Source: Elephas maximus indicus (taxonomy: Eukaryota; Chordata; Mammalia; Proboscidea; Elephantidae). From it: DNA of 64,000 nucleotides. The stretch's first letter is position 1, and each line of letters opens with the position of its first letter. The translations under genes and the position numbers were made by a program. The notes beneath the pieces were generated by a model. That model saw only the letters and a list, made by a program, of their open reading frames with translations. It was not told the DNA's origin and ran no database searches. Of this stretch, positions 1-11,064 are shown one piece after another. Location of the stretch: the NCBI RefSeq assembly GCF_024166365.1, contig NC_064824.1, forward strand, positions 45,112,608 to 45,176,607, written 5' to 3'.

Positions 1-220
1 AGATATTATTGATATTATCTGTGGAGGGAAGAGAAGGGGCTTTTTTCACTTTATACCCTTTTATCCTTTTTTAATTTTACCATGAACATGAGTTAATTTA
101 TATATGTATATAAAAAACTTTAAAATAAACCATGGTGCATTTCTGTAACGAGAAAAATCAGTTTGCCTCATGTTCTATTTTATGGTTTTAATGATTGATA
201 GAAAAGCCACCTAACAGTGT

Positions 221-348
221 GGGAAAAAGACTTAGCAGCAAGCTGCTTCTGTGAAGAATACAGCCCAGAAAACGCTATGGGACAGTTCTACTCTGTCACG
301 TGGGGTCTCTATGAGTCAGAATTGACTTGACAGTGCCCAACAACAACT
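221..348 (+). mobile_element. AfroSINE, 5'-truncated, RTE-type tail
   Basis: The body keeps the diagnostic AfroSINE 3' half: a block reading CTATGGGACAGTTCTACTCT, then GTCTCTATGAGTCAGAATTG, then a tail ending in CCCAACAACAAC. The tRNA-derived head is missing. The tail resembles the 3' end of the RTE LINE copies in this window rather than the GGGTTTGG tail of the other SINE class. Confidence 0.85.
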
Positions 349-812
349 CTTAACCAAGAGACTAGAGGAAAAAGAGGTTATTGTGAACTGAAGTGCCTAG
401 GATACACCTTATGGAAAACTTGGGGCTTGGGCTAAGTCTTTAAATTATGAAGAGAGCTTGGATAACAAGCAAGGGAAGAGCATACACGAAGGAAGAACGT
501 TAGGTGAGAATTCATACGGTGTATGCTTTTGTTGGTCTGTAGTTTTACAGATAGTGCAGATCTGTTATTTTCACTTTTTATTATCCCATTATACTTTAGT
601 TCCTGTATCTAGTACTGGAAAATATTTTGCAATTGAGAATTAAGTTTTATAGACCTTTTCTTCCCTTATGACACAGTAATAATTGATTTTATGTAGTTTG
701 CATGTCATGAGATCTGGAAGACACCGATTTGATAGCAGCTAACAAAAACAGCAACAGCAACAACTGTGTTTTTGCTTTGCTGAGATTAACTAACTAATAT
801 GCTTAAAATCAT
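349..812. other. Unassigned AT-rich stretch with a possible SINE tail
   Basis: No gene or clear repeat is visible. Around 703-763 on the plus strand, a TCATGAG motif followed by GATAGCAGCTAAC and a CAACAGCAACAAC run resembles the last 50 bases of the RTE-tailed AfroSINE class, so a short tail fragment is possible. Confidence 0.4.
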
Positions 813-1147
813 GTTGCCGTTGTTAGCTGCCATCGGGTTGGTCCCTGACTCATGGCAATCCCGTATACAGTGGAACAAAACACTGTCCAGGCCTGCACCA
901 TCTATGTGATCACTTGCAGACCATTAAGATCCATAGGGTTTTCATTGGATGATTTTCAGAAGTAAATCGCCAGGCCTTTCTTCTTAGTTTGTCTTAGCGT
1001 GGAAGGTCCACTGCTGTTAAGCATCATAGCAACACGCCAGCTTCTGCTGACAGTGGGTGGTCACTGCGCATGGGGGTGCACTGGCCAAGATTGAAGCCCA
1101 GTTCTCCCACGTGGAAGGTGAGAATTCTACCACTGATCCAACATTGC
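813..1147 (-). mobile_element. tRNA-Gly-headed SINE with RTE-type tail
   Basis: Read on the minus strand, the 5' end (1147 downward) closely resembles tRNA-Gly: a box-A-like GATCAGTGGTAGAATTCTC and a box-B-like GGGCTTCAATC spaced as in a tRNA gene. A unique middle follows (AGGCCTGGCGATTTACTTCT, then AAAACCCTATGGATC). The end is an RTE-like ATTGCCATGAGTCAGGG ... CAGCTAACAACG. At about 335 bp it is much longer than the common AfroSINEs here. I infer an afrotherian SINE subfamily with a separate tRNA-derived head but the shared RTE 3' end. Substitutions in both pol III boxes suggest an old copy. Confidence 0.8.
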
Positions 1148-2450
1148 TGCCTAAAGTTGCTATAAAAAAAAAAATAGGATTGTTTATTTCTTCTAGATGA
1201 AATGTGTGATTGAAAACAATTTTGTGGTCTTGCTATATACCTAATTCTTGTTTTAAATTTTTGGTTATCTACTTCTGTATTTTTACATAAATAATGCACA
1301 CTTCCTATGTCTCTGCCAACTGCTCCCTTCCCTCCCCCTGTGAGGTATTTTCTTAGGGGCACTATGGAAATTTTTTGCTGTAAAAAATTAGCATAGTGCA
1401 GTTACAAGAAAATACTTATGGGTGGGACCTATTGGCAAACAAATGTAAAAGGTGGGAGTTATTTATGTAAAAATTCAGTAATCTTTTTCTTTTGAGTTGC
1501 CTATAAACATCATTTGACTACTGCAATTATTTTTATAGAATTCTTTTACTCATTAGTTATCAATATGGGCACTTCATTTCCAAACTTATTTCTCCTTTTT
1601 AATTGCTTATTTTTTCTTAGAAACTTACTAATAACAGCGTGTTTCCAAGAATTAAAGTTAATAGAAACAGTGTTCCAAGTGTCTCTATTCTATAAATTAT
1701 AGTAAAAGGACTTATTTGAAGCAAATTACATTTTAATTAAGTGTCAGTGGTTATGCTTCTGCAGGGGATTTTTTAAACATCTTTATATTTAATATGAAAA
1801 TTTTCCAAGTCTAAATGTGATTTTTAACCCTTTTTATTACTTCTAGTCTTTTCAGTAAATTGGTATAAAATATTGTAACTTCATATGATTTTACCATGAG
1901 AGCATAGTTTTTTGTTTTTTTTTTTACCTTCTAAACTGATTATGTCATCATGGAAGTAGCCCATATAGCTGAATTTGCTACATGACCATTTTATTATATG
2001 TATTTTCATGTGGTTTGAGGTTTTTAATTTGATATACTAATTAGTAATATAAAATAAAAATGACTACCCATTGAAGGAAGGCATTTTTCATTGCCTTTAA
2101 GTTCCAACTAAAATTCTAACATAGACTTTATTTAACAAACGGTATTTTATCAAAATTTTATTTTATTTTGTTTAATAGATCTAAATATGATTTTCATTGT
2201 GAAAAGATTAGAAAACTCATAAAACTACTTTTCCAGCTACAAGTGTTAGCCCAATGTCTACATTCTAAATAAGGCCTACAGTTGCATATAGATCACTTGC
2301 TCTGTTACATTATCTTCACAAATGTGTGCTCCACCTGTGTCCATTTCTACCTCCAGTGTTAAGGGTATGTCATTTATGAATGACTTGCTGAATTCTTTTT
2401 TTGTAATACTTCAAACATACCCCATTATTTTACACGGATCATCCAAGCAA
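1148..2450. other. No recognised feature (AT-rich)
   Basis: About 1.3 kb of AT-rich, non-repetitive-looking sequence on both strands. I see no exon-like frame, RNA gene or assignable repeat. Short A and T runs occur near 1161, 1912 and 2160. Confidence 0.6.
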
Positions 2451-2940
2451 TGTTATCGTGCCATCAAGTCATCTCCGACTTACAGCAACCCCATGAATAA
2501 CAGAACAAAACGTTGCCCGGTCCTGTGCCATCCTCATAATCATTGCTGTGTTTGAGCCTATTGCTGCAGCCACTGTGTTGATCCATCTCGCTGAGGATCT
2601 TCCTCTTTTTCCACTGACTCTCTACTTAAACAAGCATGATATCCTTTTTCAGGGATTGGTCCCTCCTGATAACACGTCAAAAGTAATGCTCCTTACTTCT
2701 AAGGAGCATCCTGGCTGTACTTCCTCTAAGACAGATTCATTTGTTCTTCTGGCAATCCATGGTGTATTCAGTAGTCTTCACCAACACCATAGTTCAAAAG
2801 CATCAGTTCTTCTTCAGTCTTCCTTTTTCATTGTCCAGCTTCTGCATGCATATGAGGCGATTAAAAATACCATGGCTTGGATCAGGCACACCTTAGTCCT
2901 CAAAGTGACGTCTTTGCTTTTTAAGATTTTAAAGAGCATG
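2451..2940 (-). mobile_element. RTE-clade LINE, 3' fragment
   Basis: The minus-strand translation near 2820-2930 reads LFKILKSKDVTLRTKV then QAMVFLIASYACRSWTMKKE, the C-terminal end of the RTE (BovB-like) reverse transcriptase, followed by 3' sequence ending in a short tail near 2451 that matches the AfroSINE 3' end. It is 5'-truncated and frameshifted, so not functional. It parallels the fragments at 23780-24468 and 44910-47350. Confidence 0.9.
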
Positions 2941-3153
2941 GTAGGTTTTATAAAATGATTGTTAAGCTCACATTTTGCTAAAATACTTAGACCCAATTAT
3001 TTTTATATTATTAAACTTTATGATATTAAAGTTATATTACAATCTTAAAAGACAAAAAAAGAATTTAAAAAAAAATTAGTGTCATGGTTTACCACATATT
3101 GGGGAAAATATTATAACTTGTTTACCTTTAGCTTATTTGCATATACTTGTTTT

Positions 3154-3350
3154 TGTTGTTGTGTGCCGTCAAGCCGAAATTGACTCACAGAGACTACGTG
3201 CAACAAAGTAGAACTGCCCTGTAGGGTTTGCTAGGCTGTAATCTTTACAGGAGCAGATCTCCAGATCTTTCTCCCATGGAGCAGTTGGGTTCAAACTGCA
3301 GACCTTTCAGTTAGCAGCCAAGCACTTAACCACTTTGCCTCCAGGGCTTC
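3154..3350 (-). mobile_element. AfroSINE, long form, RTE-type tail
   Basis: Near-complete antisense copy. From 3350 downward it has the head (complement of CAGGGCTTC, AACCACTTTGCC), the B-box region GCAGTTTGAACCC, the middle block typical of the long form (GAGAAAGATCTGGAGATCT) and a tail ending in CACACAACAACA on the sense strand. Confidence 0.9.
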
Positions 3351-3949
3351 TTGAGATTCAGATACTAGAATCGAATAATCATATTTATTATATGATATTT
3401 ATAAATTGAAGCTTACCTGGTCCTTTGACTCACATTGTTCAGTGTGAAGAAAACATAAATTATTATAAGTACTTTAGGTGGCTAAATAAACATTGGGTTT
3501 TTGTTTTTTTTTTAATGTGGTAAGAACTTTATCCAGTTATAAGTTATTTTCTGTGAATATTATTGATTTCTTGCTGCATATATACTGCTTTTCGATTCTT
3601 AACTTTTCCTTGTATCTGTTTTATTATTTATGTTTTAAAATATTCTTTCTATAGATAGTCCTCTGTCTCGCTCTCTCTGTATATGTACATATATATGAAG
3701 TTTATGCAGTTTTAAATTAAACATAGCTTTCACAATCTGCTGAAGTAAATTTCTGTCTTAACCTGTGATTGCCAGCTGTGATCTGCTAGTGGAAATGGTC
3801 AATTAGCAGATCTTCATACCTGAATCATCAAGGCAATTTTGAATTCTAATGAGGAATGTCATCAATTCAAGCCTGCTAGAATATCAAATGTATGAAATAG
3901 ATTTTGGTGGACTTTGCTCTCCCTTTCTTTTCTTGTTTCTTTGTTTGGT
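3351..3949. other. No recognised feature; CT/TA low complexity near 3660-3700
   Basis: AT-rich sequence with a short CTCTCTCTGTATATGTACATATATATG tract. I see no gene-like signal or assignable repeat. Confidence 0.55.
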
Positions 3950-4942
3950 TTTAATACACTCTATTTTTTAGAGCAGTTTTAGGTTTACAGGAAAATTGTG
4001 CAGCAAGTACAGAGAGTTCCCATATATCACCTCTACCTCCTGCACACTCTTTCTCCTGTATTAACATCTGGCTTTAGTTTGGTATGTTTGTTAGAATTGA
4101 TAAACCAATATTGATATGTTATTATTAACTAAATTCATAGTTTACATTAGGGTTTACTGTTTGTGTTGTACAGTCTTATGGGTTTTGACAAATGCTTAAT
4201 GTCATGTATCTACTGTTACAGTATCACACAGAATAGTTTTACTACCCCTAAAATGTCCTGTGTTTCACTTGCTCATTTCTTTCTCCTTTCCCTGAACCCT
4301 AGGAAATATTGGTATTATATCAGTAGTTTTACCTTTTCCAGATTGTCATGTAGTTGGAATAATACAGTGTCTAGATTTTTCAGACTGGCTTCTGTCAGTT
4401 AGCAATGTGAATGTAAAATTCTTCCATGTCTTTTTATAGCTTGAAACCATTTCTTTTTATCACTGAATAATAAATATTGTATTGGATGGATGTACCACAG
4501 CTTGTTTATCCATTCACGTATTGAAGGATATCGTGGTTGCTTCCAGTTTTTGTCAATTGTGAATGAAGCTGAAGCCCTATGGGGCAGTTATACTCTGTCA
4601 TATAAATTCACTATAAGTCAGAATCAACTCAGTGACAATGGGTTTTTTTAAACATTTATATGTAGGTTTTTTTTGGTAGATATAAGTTTTCAACTCATTT
4701 TGGTAAATACCTAGGAGTCCCGTTGCTGGATCGTGTGGTAAGTCTACATTTAGCTTTGTAATAAACTGCCAGACTGCCTTCCAAAGTGTTTGTACCATTT
4801 TGCTTTCCTACCAGCAATGAATGAGAGTCCCTGTTGCACCACATTCTGCCAGGGTTTGATCTTGCAGTGGTATGTCAGTGCTGTTTTACGTTGCAGTTCC
4901 CTGATGACTTATGATGTGGAGCATCTCCTCACATGCTTTTAA
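3950..4942 (-). mobile_element. Old L1 (L1M-type) 3' end, antisense
   Basis: The plus strand shows the familiar antisense L1M 3' UTR text (GAGCAGTTTTAGGTTTACAG; TTTACATTAGGGTTTACTG) and then the antisense ORF2 terminus (GTTTATCCATTCACGTATTG; GTTGCTGGATCGTGTGGTAA; ACCAGCAATGAATGAGAGTC). It is diverged and contains an AfroSINE piece at 4572-4650, so it predates that SINE. Confidence 0.85.
4572..4650 (+). mobile_element. AfroSINE 3' fragment inserted in old L1
   Basis: Has the GAAGCCCTATGGGGCAGTTA block, CACTATAAGTCAGAATCAAC and a GACAATGGGTTTTTTT tail. L1 sequence resumes at once on both sides (AATGAAGCT before, ACATTTATATGTAGG after). Confidence 0.85.
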
Positions 4943-5671
4943 TAAGTGACCTGTTGTTTAAATCATGTGGAAGAAAAGTGGTTGTACAGCAATAATGAAA
5001 AAGTGAGACTATTTTATACACTATTTCACATTAAGACTAACTGGTTGTTTAAATGTATATTGGAAAGTAACTATAAGTTACAGCATCAAAAGTAGATGTG
5101 AAACTGCTTTTATTGCGTGCTCTTTTGGACCCCTTTATGTTTTATGTTTTCAAAAGTCAACTGGTTTTAATTTCTAAATAAGAGAAAATTTTGCAAATTC
5201 TTTGTGTACTGACTTTAAACTATTTGTGACTTCCGGAGATTCCTTTTCATTATTAAAATCCAACTAATAAATGTGTCGATGGTCATCTTCAGACAAATTT
5301 ATAGACATTATAGGATTTTTATGCTTCTTGTTAATTATATGTCACCAACATTTTATTTGTGCTTGCTGTCTTAATGAGCAATCCATGTGGCAGTAAATTT
5401 CAAAATATAAGACTGAGAGTTAAAATTAAACCTAATGATAAAAAATACCATGGTATCTAGGAGGTCATGCAAGTGACAGCTGACTGAATGGCTGAGATAT
5501 GAATGTGCTCCACAGGCCCCTGGGATAACCTTGGGTGCTCATATCATTCCATTTTAAGGGGGGAAAATACTCAAGTAACTATACAGTTATTGATATTTTA
5601 AATTATATGGTCAAACAGGTGTCATTACTGACTTAATATGAATCCCTGAGAAAACTTTGTGACCCTCTTGA
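4943..5671. other. No recognised feature
   Basis: AT-rich sequence without a supported repeat, gene or structured motif. Confidence 0.55.
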
Positions 5672-6010
5672 TCGGGAGTCAGCAAACATTTTCTATAAAA
5701 TACTAGATAGTAAATATTTTAGGCTTTGTGGGCCAGGAGGCCTCTTTGCAACTCCCCAACCCTGCTGTTGTAGTGCAAAGCAGCCATCAGCAGTGTATAA
5801 ACAAATGAGTGTACCTGTGTTCCAACTTTATTTATAGACACTGAAATTTCAATTTCATATAATTTTTGGGTGTTATAAAATATTATTCTTCTTTTGATGT
5901 TTTTTGAACCATTTCAAAATGTTAAAAATCTTTCTTGGCCAAGGGGCCATACAAAAGCAGGTGACAGACTGGATTTGGTCTGCAGACAGAAGTTTGCCAG
6001 TCCCTGTTCC
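5672..6010. mobile_element. MER58-like hAT-Charlie non-autonomous element
   Basis: Imperfect terminal inverted repeats bracket the unit: GGGAGTCAGCAAAC at the left and, on the opposite strand at the right, CAGGGACTGGCAAAC. The interior has the recognisable TAAATATTTTAGGCTTTGTG, CTGTTGTAGTGCAAAGCAG and GGATTTGGTCTGCAGACAG segments of this mammal-wide family. The family name is from memory. Confidence 0.75.
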
Positions 6011-6244
6011 AGGTGGCTAAATCCACTGGTCGGGAAAAGCTCTTCGACATCATTCTGAACTTCTTACTGATCTGAGCTTATGCCTAATGACAAAAGATGT
6101 TCAATTTGTTGCCAGCAGCTTCTGTGTGACCCTAGTAATGTTGCTGCTTTATCCCACTTCACAAATAGTTCAGAGAATTAAATTAAAAAGAAAAAAATTG
6201 CAACATTGACTGCTGCAAAAATACTTGTCTTCAGTTGCAATGAT

Positions 6245-6410
6245 GTAGTGTCATGCAATGGAAATAAAACCGGGAGACATGGAAACCAGGGTTTAGCCCT
6301 GGTGCTGCCGCTTTTCAAACTGGTCAAGTTTCTCAACCCCCCCGAGACTGTTTTCTCACCCATTTATCCCGAACGAGCATTAAGAGATTATACTGTAATA
6401 GTAGATATGA
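6245..6410 (+). repeat. MIR-like relic
   Basis: A degraded MIR core: AACCAGGGTTTAGCCCTG, CTGCCGCTTTTCAAACTGG and GACTGTTTTCTCACCCATTT. A short ORF here is not gene-like. Confidence 0.55.
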
Positions 6411-6689
6411 AATCACTGCTAAGGTGAAAGGTGTAGCAAATACTGCCTTGGTTGTAGTGGTGTATTATTTACTATTACATATTATTTCTTGCGGTGTTCC
6501 CTGCATAGGCTGATATGTCTCTCATAAAGACTACGTATAGGTTAAGGACTGCAAATAAATTTATTCCAGGCATTTTACCTCCATACCCTCATACTTTTAA
6601 GCTGCCCTGTGGTAGATGTACTAGGTTAATTACTAATAGTACTATGAAATTTTCAAGGTACTGTATTCCACATAATCTTTCTTATCATT

Positions 6690-6785
6690 GGTTTATGAGG
6701 GCAGAGACTTTGTCTGTTTTGTCCTGTTGTCCCCAGCACCCAGCATATTTGGGACTCAGATATTTGCTGAGTGAATCAATGGCAC
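6690..6785 (+). repeat. L2 3'-end relic
   Basis: Diagnostic L2 terminal text: TATGAGGGCAGAGACTTTGT, TTGTCCCCAGCACCCAGC and TATTTGCTGAGTGAATCAAT. Confidence 0.8.
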
Positions 6786-7734
6786 AAATAATCTCATATA
6801 TTCACTTGCTGTCCATTATCAAAAGGAGTATAGAAAGTTCATTATAAGCAAAATGCATAAAATAAAATACACAGGATTACAAAAGAAAGTTACTTTATTC
6901 AACCTTATTGAATATATTTCTATCCACAGACTCCTTGGGGGTCCACAGACCCTGTTTTAAAAAAATATTGAAGAATTTTTAACTAGTATTGGAGATATAC
7001 TATCCATAACTATAAACCATACAATTACTTTGATAGTTTGTAGGAGAAATGCAAGCTTCATTTCTTTTCTTATTTAAGATATCCTTCCTTGGCACCTTTA
7101 AATTACAATAAAAAAACAATGGATTTTGTTTTAGCCTATTTTGGTTAAAATTCTTTTGGTTTCCACAAGAAAAACAGACGTTGGCAAGCTGAGACAAAAA
7201 AGGGGCAGTTATCTGGGAAAATACTGGAATATCTCCTGTAATTGAGGGATTGAAAAGAAAGGAACAAAGGTAATTCTGAATATATCAGGTTTCTTCAGAG
7301 TAGAAAGTCACGGGTCCAAATTTCAAAATAATAGAAGGAAAACCTGGCTGGTCCAGCCTGAATCAAGGACACATGCCTGAATTGATCAGCCAGGTCCAAA
7401 ACAGTATCACGTAGTAGAGCCATGAGCACTGAGGGCCACTGTCTTGTATGAGGATGAGGTGGGAAGGAAGCCACCCCAAGAGGTATCTATTATGTGCTCT
7501 TATTAACGTGACTCCAGAAAACAGTGCTTTTATTTTACAATTATTGATTTCTCAAGATTAAACATTTCATTCCAAACTGCAAGACTATTGATAATTAGAT
7601 AGACCATGTTTACAATTGTATATCTTAATGCAATCCAGACCAACCACTGCCATATTAATACATGATTTAATATCATATGAATGGTTGTCAGTATAGAGTA
7701 GTGACAATACAACTTACAAGTTACGAGTGTAGAG
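6786..7734. other. No recognised feature
   Basis: Nearly 1 kb of moderately AT-rich sequence. A slightly GC-richer patch at 7300-7480 has no open frame with splice signals. No repeat assigned. Confidence 0.55.
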
Positions 7735-7830
7735 CCTTCAGCCAGACTTGCATGTTTTCAGATCCCAATTCTACTACTTAACTGTGAAAGTCTGAACAAG
7801 TTATTCAATCTCTGCTCCTCATTGTAATTA
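7735..7830 (+). repeat. MIR-like relic
   Basis: Order and spacing of GAGCCTTCAGCCAGACTTG, CCAATTCTACTACTTAACTG and CTGAACAAGTTATTCAATC match the MIR core. Confidence 0.65.
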
Positions 7831-7968
7831 TATGTTTAAAAAAAAAGGTTAATCAGTGTACTTTTCCTACAATACAAATAGCCACAAAATCTCACAGACA
7901 TACCACAGTAAATATTGAGTTCTTGTGCAGGCATTTGCAGGTAAGCTGGAGTGCTTCTGATATGAGCC

Positions 7969-8151
7969 TAAAACCCACTGCCGATTCCAACTCATAGCAA
8001 CACTATAGGTCAGAGTAGAACTGCCCCATAGGGTTTCCAGGGCTGTAAATCCTTACGGAAGCAGACTGCCACATCTTTCCCCTGAGAAACGGCTGGTGGG
8101 TTTGAACTGCCAACTTTTCAATGCTTTAACAACTGCGCCAGCAGAGCTCCT
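7969..8151 (-). mobile_element. AfroSINE, long form
   Basis: Antisense copy starting with AAAACCCACTGCCGATTCC (SINE 3' end) and running through GAACTGCCCCATAGGGTTTC, the long-form middle block (GCAGACTGCCACATCTTTC) and the head near 8150. Confidence 0.92.
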
Positions 8152-8489
8152 CAGTTCTGATCCAAGCTGGCTGAACTGAGCTTGGTTTGAGGCCAGGCAT
8201 AGGATGGGTCTAGGTGTGTACCACATGTTTCTTATCTTCCTTGGACCAGCAGCTACCTGAGACGTGGTTTTCTCGGAGTAAGGCGGAATAGCAAGGAGAC
8301 AAGCCCAGCTGCATAAACCTATTTCGAGGCTTTGTTTGTGTAATGCCTCCTGTTATTCCATTGTCCAAAGCAAGTCACATGGCCAGACCAAAAGTCAAAG
8401 TGGGCTCGACTTTGAAAGTATATACCTTCCATGGAGGTGTCACTGGGGCTGGGGGGTAGTGAATATTTGTGGACAGTAATCCGAATCTA
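8152..8489. other. Possible ancient repeat, family unresolved
   Basis: The text around 8360-8400 (CAAAGCAAGTCACATGGCCA) resembles a mammal-wide repeat I cannot name with confidence. No gene signal. Confidence 0.3.
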
Positions 8490-8605
8490 CCACAGGGAGC
8501 AATATTAAAACCTTTTAAATAGAGTTGTTGTGAATTTAATATATGTAAAGAACTTAGACTAGTGCCTGGGACATACAAATGCTCAATAAATATTTGTTGT
8601 TATTA
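8490..8605 (+). repeat. MIR 3'-end relic
   Basis: AGAGTTGTTGTGAATTTAAT, AACTTAGACTAGTGCCTGGG and GCTCAATAAATATTTGTTG are the standard MIR 3' third. Confidence 0.8.
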
Positions 8606-8829
8606 GACGTCTTATGCAGAAATTCAAAACACAAAAATTCAGTATACATATTTGGTAAATGTGTCCTTTCACTGGAATCAAGTAAACATGCTTAAATTTA
8701 ATTAAAAAGCTAATATCTGGTTTTTTAATTGTAGATTAGATGAACAAGATTATGTATATTTCACACTGATTAGCCAATTTCAGGGAAAGCCTGATTGGTT
8801 ATTGCCACAATTATATTTAAATGTTAGTA

Positions 8830-9048
8830 GAATCATTGAGTTCTAACCTCTTATTTTACAGTTAATGAATTGGGCCAAGAATGGCAAGATGTCTAAGCCA
8901 AAAAGAAAAAGATAGGTGGGTGGAAGATACATGAATGAGTGACAAATAGAAAAGTAGTTACATAGAAAAACGGAGTTCACGGAAACAAACCAGATCTCTA
9001 GAATTCTGGGTGAGAACTTTCTCACTGTGTCACACAGCCCAGGTGTCG
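8830..9048 (-). repeat. Degraded MIR-like relic
   Basis: An antisense MIR order is suggested by CCTCTTATTTTACAGTTAAT at the left and GTCACACAGCCCAGG at the right, with a poorly matching middle. Confidence 0.35.
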
Positions 9049-9193
9049 TTTCCTGCAGTTTTATCTAAATGATGTTTATCATATTTTTTCCTACGTTTTT
9101 ACCTTTCTGTGAATCTGAAAGAAGAAATAATTTTAAGAATCTCTTAGAAAAAATGTTCTGAACTATCCCATTATTCCTTAAATTAAGGGTTAC

Positions 9194-9366
9194 CCATTAT
9201 ATTCACTGTTGTTGAGTCAATTCCGACTTATAGCGACCCTGAGGGACAGAGTAGAGCTGCCCCATAGGGTTTCCAAGGAACAGCTGGTGGATTTGAACTG
9301 CCAGCCTTTTGGTTAGCAGCCTAACACTTAACCACTGTGCCACCAGGGGGTTTTAAGGATTATTAC
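9194..9366 (-). mobile_element. AfroSINE, short form, with 14-bp target duplication
   Basis: Antisense SINE (GTTGAGTCAATTCCGAC to CCACTGTGCCACCAGGGGG). Perfect direct repeats AAATTAAGGGTTAC flank it at 9180-9193 and 9367-9380, showing one retrotransposition event and fixing the boundaries. Confidence 0.95.
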
Positions 9367-9393
9367 AAATTAAGGGTTACTTTAAGATTACTT

Positions 9394-9580
9394 AGGAAAC
9401 CGTGGTGGCGTAATGGTTAAGTGCTATGGCTGTTAACCAAAAGATCAACAGTTCAAATCTGCCAGGTGCTCCTTGGAAACTCTATGGAGCAGTTCTACTC
9501 TACCTATAGGGTTGCTATAAGTCAGAATCGACTCAACGGCAAAGGATTTTTTTTGTTGTTGTTATTGTTTTTTTGTTTTG
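9394..9580 (+). mobile_element. AfroSINE, short form
   Basis: Complete sense copy: head AGGAAACCGTGGTGGCGTAA, box-B-like CAACAGTTCAAATCTGCC, AGCAGTTCTACTCTACC, then GACTCAACGGCAAAGG and a T-rich tail with GTTGTTGTT. It lies only 13 bp beyond the target repeat of the preceding antisense SINE, so two AfroSINEs sit tail-out, head to head. Confidence 0.95.
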
Positions 9581-9619
9581 GTATAATATTACAATATAAA
9601 ATAAAATAATCCATACAGA

Positions 9620-9760
9620 AGCCTTCATTTATCTGTTTAACTAATATTTAGTTAGGCACTGGGCATGCAGTAGCAGGAAAAAAAAGTCTCTGCTCTTGCA
9701 AGCATACGTTATGTGGCAGAGACAGACAACAGGCAATAAACTAATAGGTAGAATGTTCCA
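9620..9760 (+). repeat. Ancient mammal-wide repeat (L2/L3-like)
   Basis: TTATCTGTTTAACTAATATT, TAGGCACTGGGCATGCAGTA and GCAGAGACAGACAACAGGC follow the order of a very common old repeat also seen at 23710, 25375 and 37870. The exact name is uncertain. Confidence 0.55.
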
Positions 9761-10434
9761 TATTCCTTCACCTGCAATTCCAAAGCCAAAAGGTTCTGAA
9801 AACTGGAAGTTTTTGTAACTCATATAGTTGTAACACCAGACCTAATCTTAACTCTTTTGGTAGTCAAATTGATAGGAGACTATTTATAGTCATTTTTAAG
9901 ATCCCATTTAGAATGAATATGTGTATAGTTTGCTGCAGAAATGTTAACATATTTGATTTCAGAGTGCTGTTCCAGACCTGGGTGAGGGAGGAGGAGGCCT
10001 TACATAATTATGGGCTTGTGCCATATTACCTTTCAAAACTCTAAACAATTCTTAATTCCGAAACACATCTTGCCCTCAAAGGGATTGTGGGCATATGTAA
10101 TATCTAGAAATTATAAATACTGTGAATGGAAATGAAGCAGATATATGGAGAGAGAATAGGGGCTGGAAATTCAATAGTGGCTGTTTATTAGGTACTTTTT
10201 AATAAAGTAATACCTTAATTATATTTTAATAAAATAACATGTGTTAGATAGCCATTGAGCAAGTGCCATTCTATGAATAAATGACCAAAATATTGTTAAA
10301 CTATCATATCTGTTGTTTCTTGTTCTAGGATTTTCTCTAAGTATTAAGGCTGAAAAATCAGCTCAGTCATGATAATGCCCTTTCCCATTTCCCTCCCTCT
10401 CCAAAGATTCTTCTCATCTACCTGCTGAGAGACA
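9761..10434. other. No recognised feature
   Basis: AT-rich sequence without gene or repeat support. Confidence 0.55.
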
Positions 10435-10562
10435 ACTAGAGGAAAGAGCCCTGAACTTGGAGATGATAAGAAGAATTGGTTTCTCTTGTTTGCTCTGCCC
10501 GTTACTGGCTGTAACTGGTTGAGTTGTTTAACATCTCTAAATTTCAGCTTCCTAGATTCTAG
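10435..10562 (+). repeat. MIR-like relic
   Basis: AGAGCCCTGAACTTGGAGA, TGCTCTGCCCGTTACTGG, GTTGTTTAACATCTCTAAA and TTCAGCTTCC follow the MIR core order. Confidence 0.65.
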
Positions 10563-10589
10563 GGCACTGGGTTTTTTGTTTTTTTTTTT

Positions 10590-10626
10590 TTTTAGTTGGG
10601 ATCAACTCAATGGCAATGGGATTTTA
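10590..10626 (+). mobile_element. AfroSINE 3' tail fragment
   Basis: TAGTTGGGATCAACTCAATGG plus a GCAATGGG tail, preceded by a T run. It is the first member of a three-SINE pile-up (see 10638 and 10851). Confidence 0.7.
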
Positions 10627-10637
10627 TAATGTAAAAT

Positions 10638-10832
10638 GGCTCCTGGGTGGTGCAAAAGATTTGCACTTCACTACTAACCTAAAGATGGGCGGTTTGAAGC
10701 CTACGCTGTGAAAAGAAAGGCCTGGCAACTATAAGGGTTATAGTCAAGAAAACCTTACGGAGCTCAGTTGTGTCCTATAGCTCATGGAGTCACCATGAGT
10801 CAGAATCAATGGCAGTGAGTTTGGGTTTTTGG
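10638..10832 (+). mobile_element. AfroSINE, diverged, in a repeated target site
   Basis: Sense copy from GGCTCCTGGGTGGTGC through GGCCTGGCAACTATAAGG to CACCATGAGTCAGAATCAAT and GGCAGTGAGTTTGGG. Near-identical TTATAATGTAAAATGG (10624-10639) and TTATAGTGTAAAATGG (10834-10849) flank it. Confidence 0.85.
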
Positions 10833-10849
10833 TTTATAGTGTAAAATGG

Positions 10850-11049
10850 TGGAGTCCTTGTATAGCAAACAGTTGAAGCACTCAGCTGCAAACTGAAGGG
10901 TTTGAGGTTCCAGTCCACCCACAGGCACCTTGGAAGAAAGGCCAGACAAAATACTCCCCAAAAAATCAGCCACTGGAAACCCTATTGAACACTTCTGTTT
11001 CGACACACATGAAGTTGCTATGAGTTGGAATCAACTCTGTGGCAGTTAG
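10850..11049 (+). mobile_element. AfroSINE, diverged, third in pile-up
   Basis: Starts TGGAGTCCTTGTATAGC, contains AAGAAAGGCCAGACAAAAT and GTTGCTATGAGTTGGAATC, and ends in CTGTGGCAGTTAG. The flanking target repeat TTATAGTGTAAAAT occurs before it and again at 11051-11064. Confidence 0.85.
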
Positions 11050-11064
11050 TTTATAGTGTAAAAT

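Noticed and set aside
813..1147. A tRNA-Gly gene at the right end of this interval
   Set aside because: Only the tRNA-like head of a SINE. The stem pairing and box B are degraded and a SINE body follows.
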